DNA of 64,000 nt. Source: Clostridium acetobutylicum ATCC 824. Lineage in GTDB: Bacteria; Bacillota; Clostridia; Clostridiales; Clostridiaceae. The stretch covers positions 3,382,001 through 3,446,000 of the forward strand of contig NC_003030.1 in assembly GCF_000008765.1 (NCBI RefSeq). Reading direction: 5' to 3'. Position numbers and translations under genes: made by a program. This document shows, in pieces, positions 62,453 to 64,000 of this stretch. Positions within the stretch are counted from its first letter, which is position 1; every line of letters starts with the position of its first letter. The notes beneath the pieces are model-generated. The model ran no database searches and was not told where the DNA came from. It saw only the letters and a list, made by a program, of their open reading frames with translations.

Positions 62453-63303
62453 ATATTCTTTTCAGTATAATAGGCAATTCCTATAGCTCCAGGTCCAACA
62501 TGAAGTCCTATTACGGGTCCTATGTCACATATTATAGGATCTACTTTAAACTTATTCTTTATGGTTTCTGCAAGTCTTTTAGCTTCATCATAACAATTTA
62601 TATGATGAACCGCTATTCCTCCCATTCCAAACTTATCTGTATCCTCTAGAACTCTCTGAACCATGGTTTCTACAGCTCTTTTCTTTGTCCTGATTTTGGC
62701 AAATACAGATGTTTTTCCGTCTTCAACTGTAAGTATTGGAATTATTTTTAATAGATTTCCTATAAGCGCACCTGCACCACCTATTCTTCCACCTTTTTTT
62801 AGGTAGACAAGATTATCCGGTATAAATAAAAATCTACTTTTCTTCATATTCTCTTCTGCTGCAAGTTTTACTTCTTCTAAGCTTTTTCCATCCATTGCTG
62901 CCCTAGCTGCACTTATAGCTGCAAAACCAAGCTGCATACAATTAGATCTCGAATCTAGTATTTCTATTTTGGCATCTTTATACTTTTCAATAACCATGTC
63001 TCTTGCAATATGTGCTGTAGAGTACGTTCCACTCATATCCGATGATATGAATATGCATAAGAGCTCATCTCCAACACTTACCACTTCCTCCATAACACTG
63101 CACAAATCTTCTATAGACGGCTGAGAAGATTTAGGAATTCCCTTCTCATTCATTTTTTCGTAAAACACTTCATTACTTATATCCTTTTCTTTAAAACTCT
63201 CATCATCAAAAGACACACTAAGTGACACTAAATTTATATGGAATTTATTTATCAAATCATTATTCATACAACTTGTACTATCTGTTAAAATCTTCACTGC
63301 CAT
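62446..63303 (-). CDS. DegV-family fatty-acid-binding protein
   Basis: 285 residues from the ATG at 63303 (AGGAG nine bases upstream; the ATG three codons earlier touches the site). Typical DegV blocks: VKILTDSTSCM near 3, FISSDMSGTYSTAH near 85 with the lipid-contacting Ser/Thr, and IGPVIGLHVGPGAIGIAY near the end. DegV/FakB proteins bind fatty acids for phosphorylation by FakA. The kinase gene is not in the window. Confidence 0.93.
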   Translation of the reverse strand: MAVKILTDSTSCMNNDLINKFHINLVSLSVSFDDESFKEKDISNEVFYEKMNEKGIPKSSQPSIEDLCSVMEEVVSVGDELLCIFISSDMSGTYSTAHIARDMVIEKYKDAKIEILDSRSNCMQLGFAAISAARAAMDGKSLEEVKLAAEENMKKSRFLFIPDNLVYLKKGGRIGGAGALIGNLLKIIPILTVEDGKTSVFAKIRTKKRAVETMVQRVLEDTDKFGMGGIAVHHINCYDEAKRLAETIKNKFKVDPIICDIGPVIGLHVGPGAIGIAYYTEKNMR

Positions 63304-63406
63304 AATACGCATCTCCTATTCATAGAATCATGCCTTCTTCATAACCTTTTATTAATTCACAATATAGCATATATTAATAAAAAGGTAAAGTATTCCTTAG
63401 AAAACA

Positions 63407-63440
63407 AAAACAAAGAACAGAAATTGATGTTCTTTGTTTT
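63407..63440 (-). terminator. Terminator of the permease gene
   Basis: AAAACAAAGAAC (63407-63418) and its complement (63429-63440), followed on the minus strand by TTTTTGTTTTC. Confidence 0.75.
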
Positions 63441-63465
63441 ATATAGTATCATTATATCGATAAAA

Positions 63466-64000
63466 TCAGCTTACTTCTTCTTTACCTCTATCCCTAGCTG
63501 TCATTTTACTATGCTTAGAACCATAAACAAAATAAATTACAAACCCTATAAGAAGCCATGCACCGAATCTTAACCATGTAAACAGCGGAAGATGAATCAT
63601 CATGTAAAAGCAGAAGAATGCTGTTACTAAAGGAGTAAATGGAACTCCTGGACATTTAAACTTTCTTTCAACATTAGGCATAGTATATCTTAAAACTATT
63701 ACCCCAAAAGATACAAGTATGAACGCAAATAAAGTTCCTATATTACAAAGCTCCATTATCATTTTTAGAGGCAAGAAACCTGCTATTATGGATACCAACA
63801 CTCCTGTTATTACCGTGCATAATCCCGGAGTACTGTGCTTCTTGTTTACGCTTGAGAATACCTTTGGAAGGAGCCCATCTCTTGACATAACCATAAATAT
63901 TCTTATCTGACCATACATTATAACTAATAAAGTTGAAATCATACCTAATACTGCACCAACTCCAACAAGCGCTGATCCCCATGTTATACCTATGCTAGAT
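63466..64000 (-). CDS. Amino-acid permease (APC family), C-terminal part
   Basis: The frame is open to the window edge, giving the last 177 residues and no start. The motif WGSALVGVGAVLGM near the edge, then RIFMVMSRDGLLPKVFSSVN, and four further membrane segments match the CAT/YfnA group of cationic or general amino-acid permeases. The substrate cannot be told from this part. A short ATG at 63942 lies inside the protein and is not the real start. Confidence 0.85.
   Translation of the reverse strand, partial: SSIGITWGSALVGVGAVLGMISTLLVIMYGQIRIFMVMSRDGLLPKVFSSVNKKHSTPGLCTVITGVLVSIIAGFLPLKMIMELCNIGTLFAFILVSFGVIVLRYTMPNVERKFKCPGVPFTPLVTAFFCFYMMIHLPLFTWLRFGAWLLIGFVIYFVYGSKHSKMTARDRGKEEVS

Overview
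The window is AT-rich DNA with strong GGAGG/GGGGG ribosome-binding sites, frequent TTG and GTG starts, spore germination genes, a class I ribonucleotide reductase and seven proteins built from ChW repeats (clostridial hydrophobic repeats with a conserved Trp). This points to a solventogenic Clostridium, and the content and order closely resemble what I remember of the Clostridium acetobutylicum chromosome. That identification is inference; no database was searched. I saw no rRNA, tRNA, CRISPR array, insertion sequence or prophage.

Layout. 1-8.2 kb: the start of comB, two TcaA/YvbJ-like membrane proteins (one with its zinc ribbon in a separate micro-ORF), a PucR-type regulator with an orphan sugar-ABC ATPase, a YtqA-type radical SAM protein, a MarR regulator with a perfect operator palindrome and a lipoprotein. 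8.3-10.4 kb: a YkvI-like permease and a PflX-type radical SAM protein. 10.4-12.3 kb: a chemoreceptor with an N-terminal H-NOX heme domain whose key residues, including the O2-stabilising Tyr140, fall at the canonical numbers. 12.3-17.2 kb: the spore cortex hydrolase SleC and a double-subtilase Csp protease that probably starts at a near-cognate ACG. 17.2-22.3 kb: small unknown proteins, an XRE/LexA-like regulator, MurI and an HD-GYP protein. 22.2-25.7 kb: proline synthesis (proC divergent from proB-proA). 26.2-27.8 kb: a toxin-like gene split by an in-frame TGA beside a small membrane protein. 28-30.2 kb: asnS with a structured leader, and ogt. 30.3-34.3 kb: a DUF815 ATPase and an ECF sigma/anti-sigma operon with ytfI-like and ytfJ (gerW) genes. 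34.4-37.9 kb: a TetR-controlled HlyD/ABC efflux system with two matching palindromes.

38.0-57.8 kb is the striking part. Seven secreted ChW/Big_2 proteins, six of them ending in internalin-like leucine-rich repeats, lie on the plus strand. The nrdAB operon, on the opposite strand and preceded by two NrdR boxes, is embedded among them. Two neighbouring ChW genes share a recent ~1.5 kb duplication that includes the promoter. Another has lost its LRR domain, with a vestige of the LRR cap just beyond its stop codon. Most of the family starts with TTG, and four members carry a conserved ATG-TAA start-stop pair between the ribosome-binding site and the real start.

57.8-64 kb: a heterodimeric multidrug ABC exporter with an unusual coiled-coil insertion, its MarR regulator with nested palindromes, a DegV protein and the 3' part of an amino-acid permease gene.

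Start codons were re-chosen wherever a ribosome-binding site clearly favoured a site other than the longest open frame.
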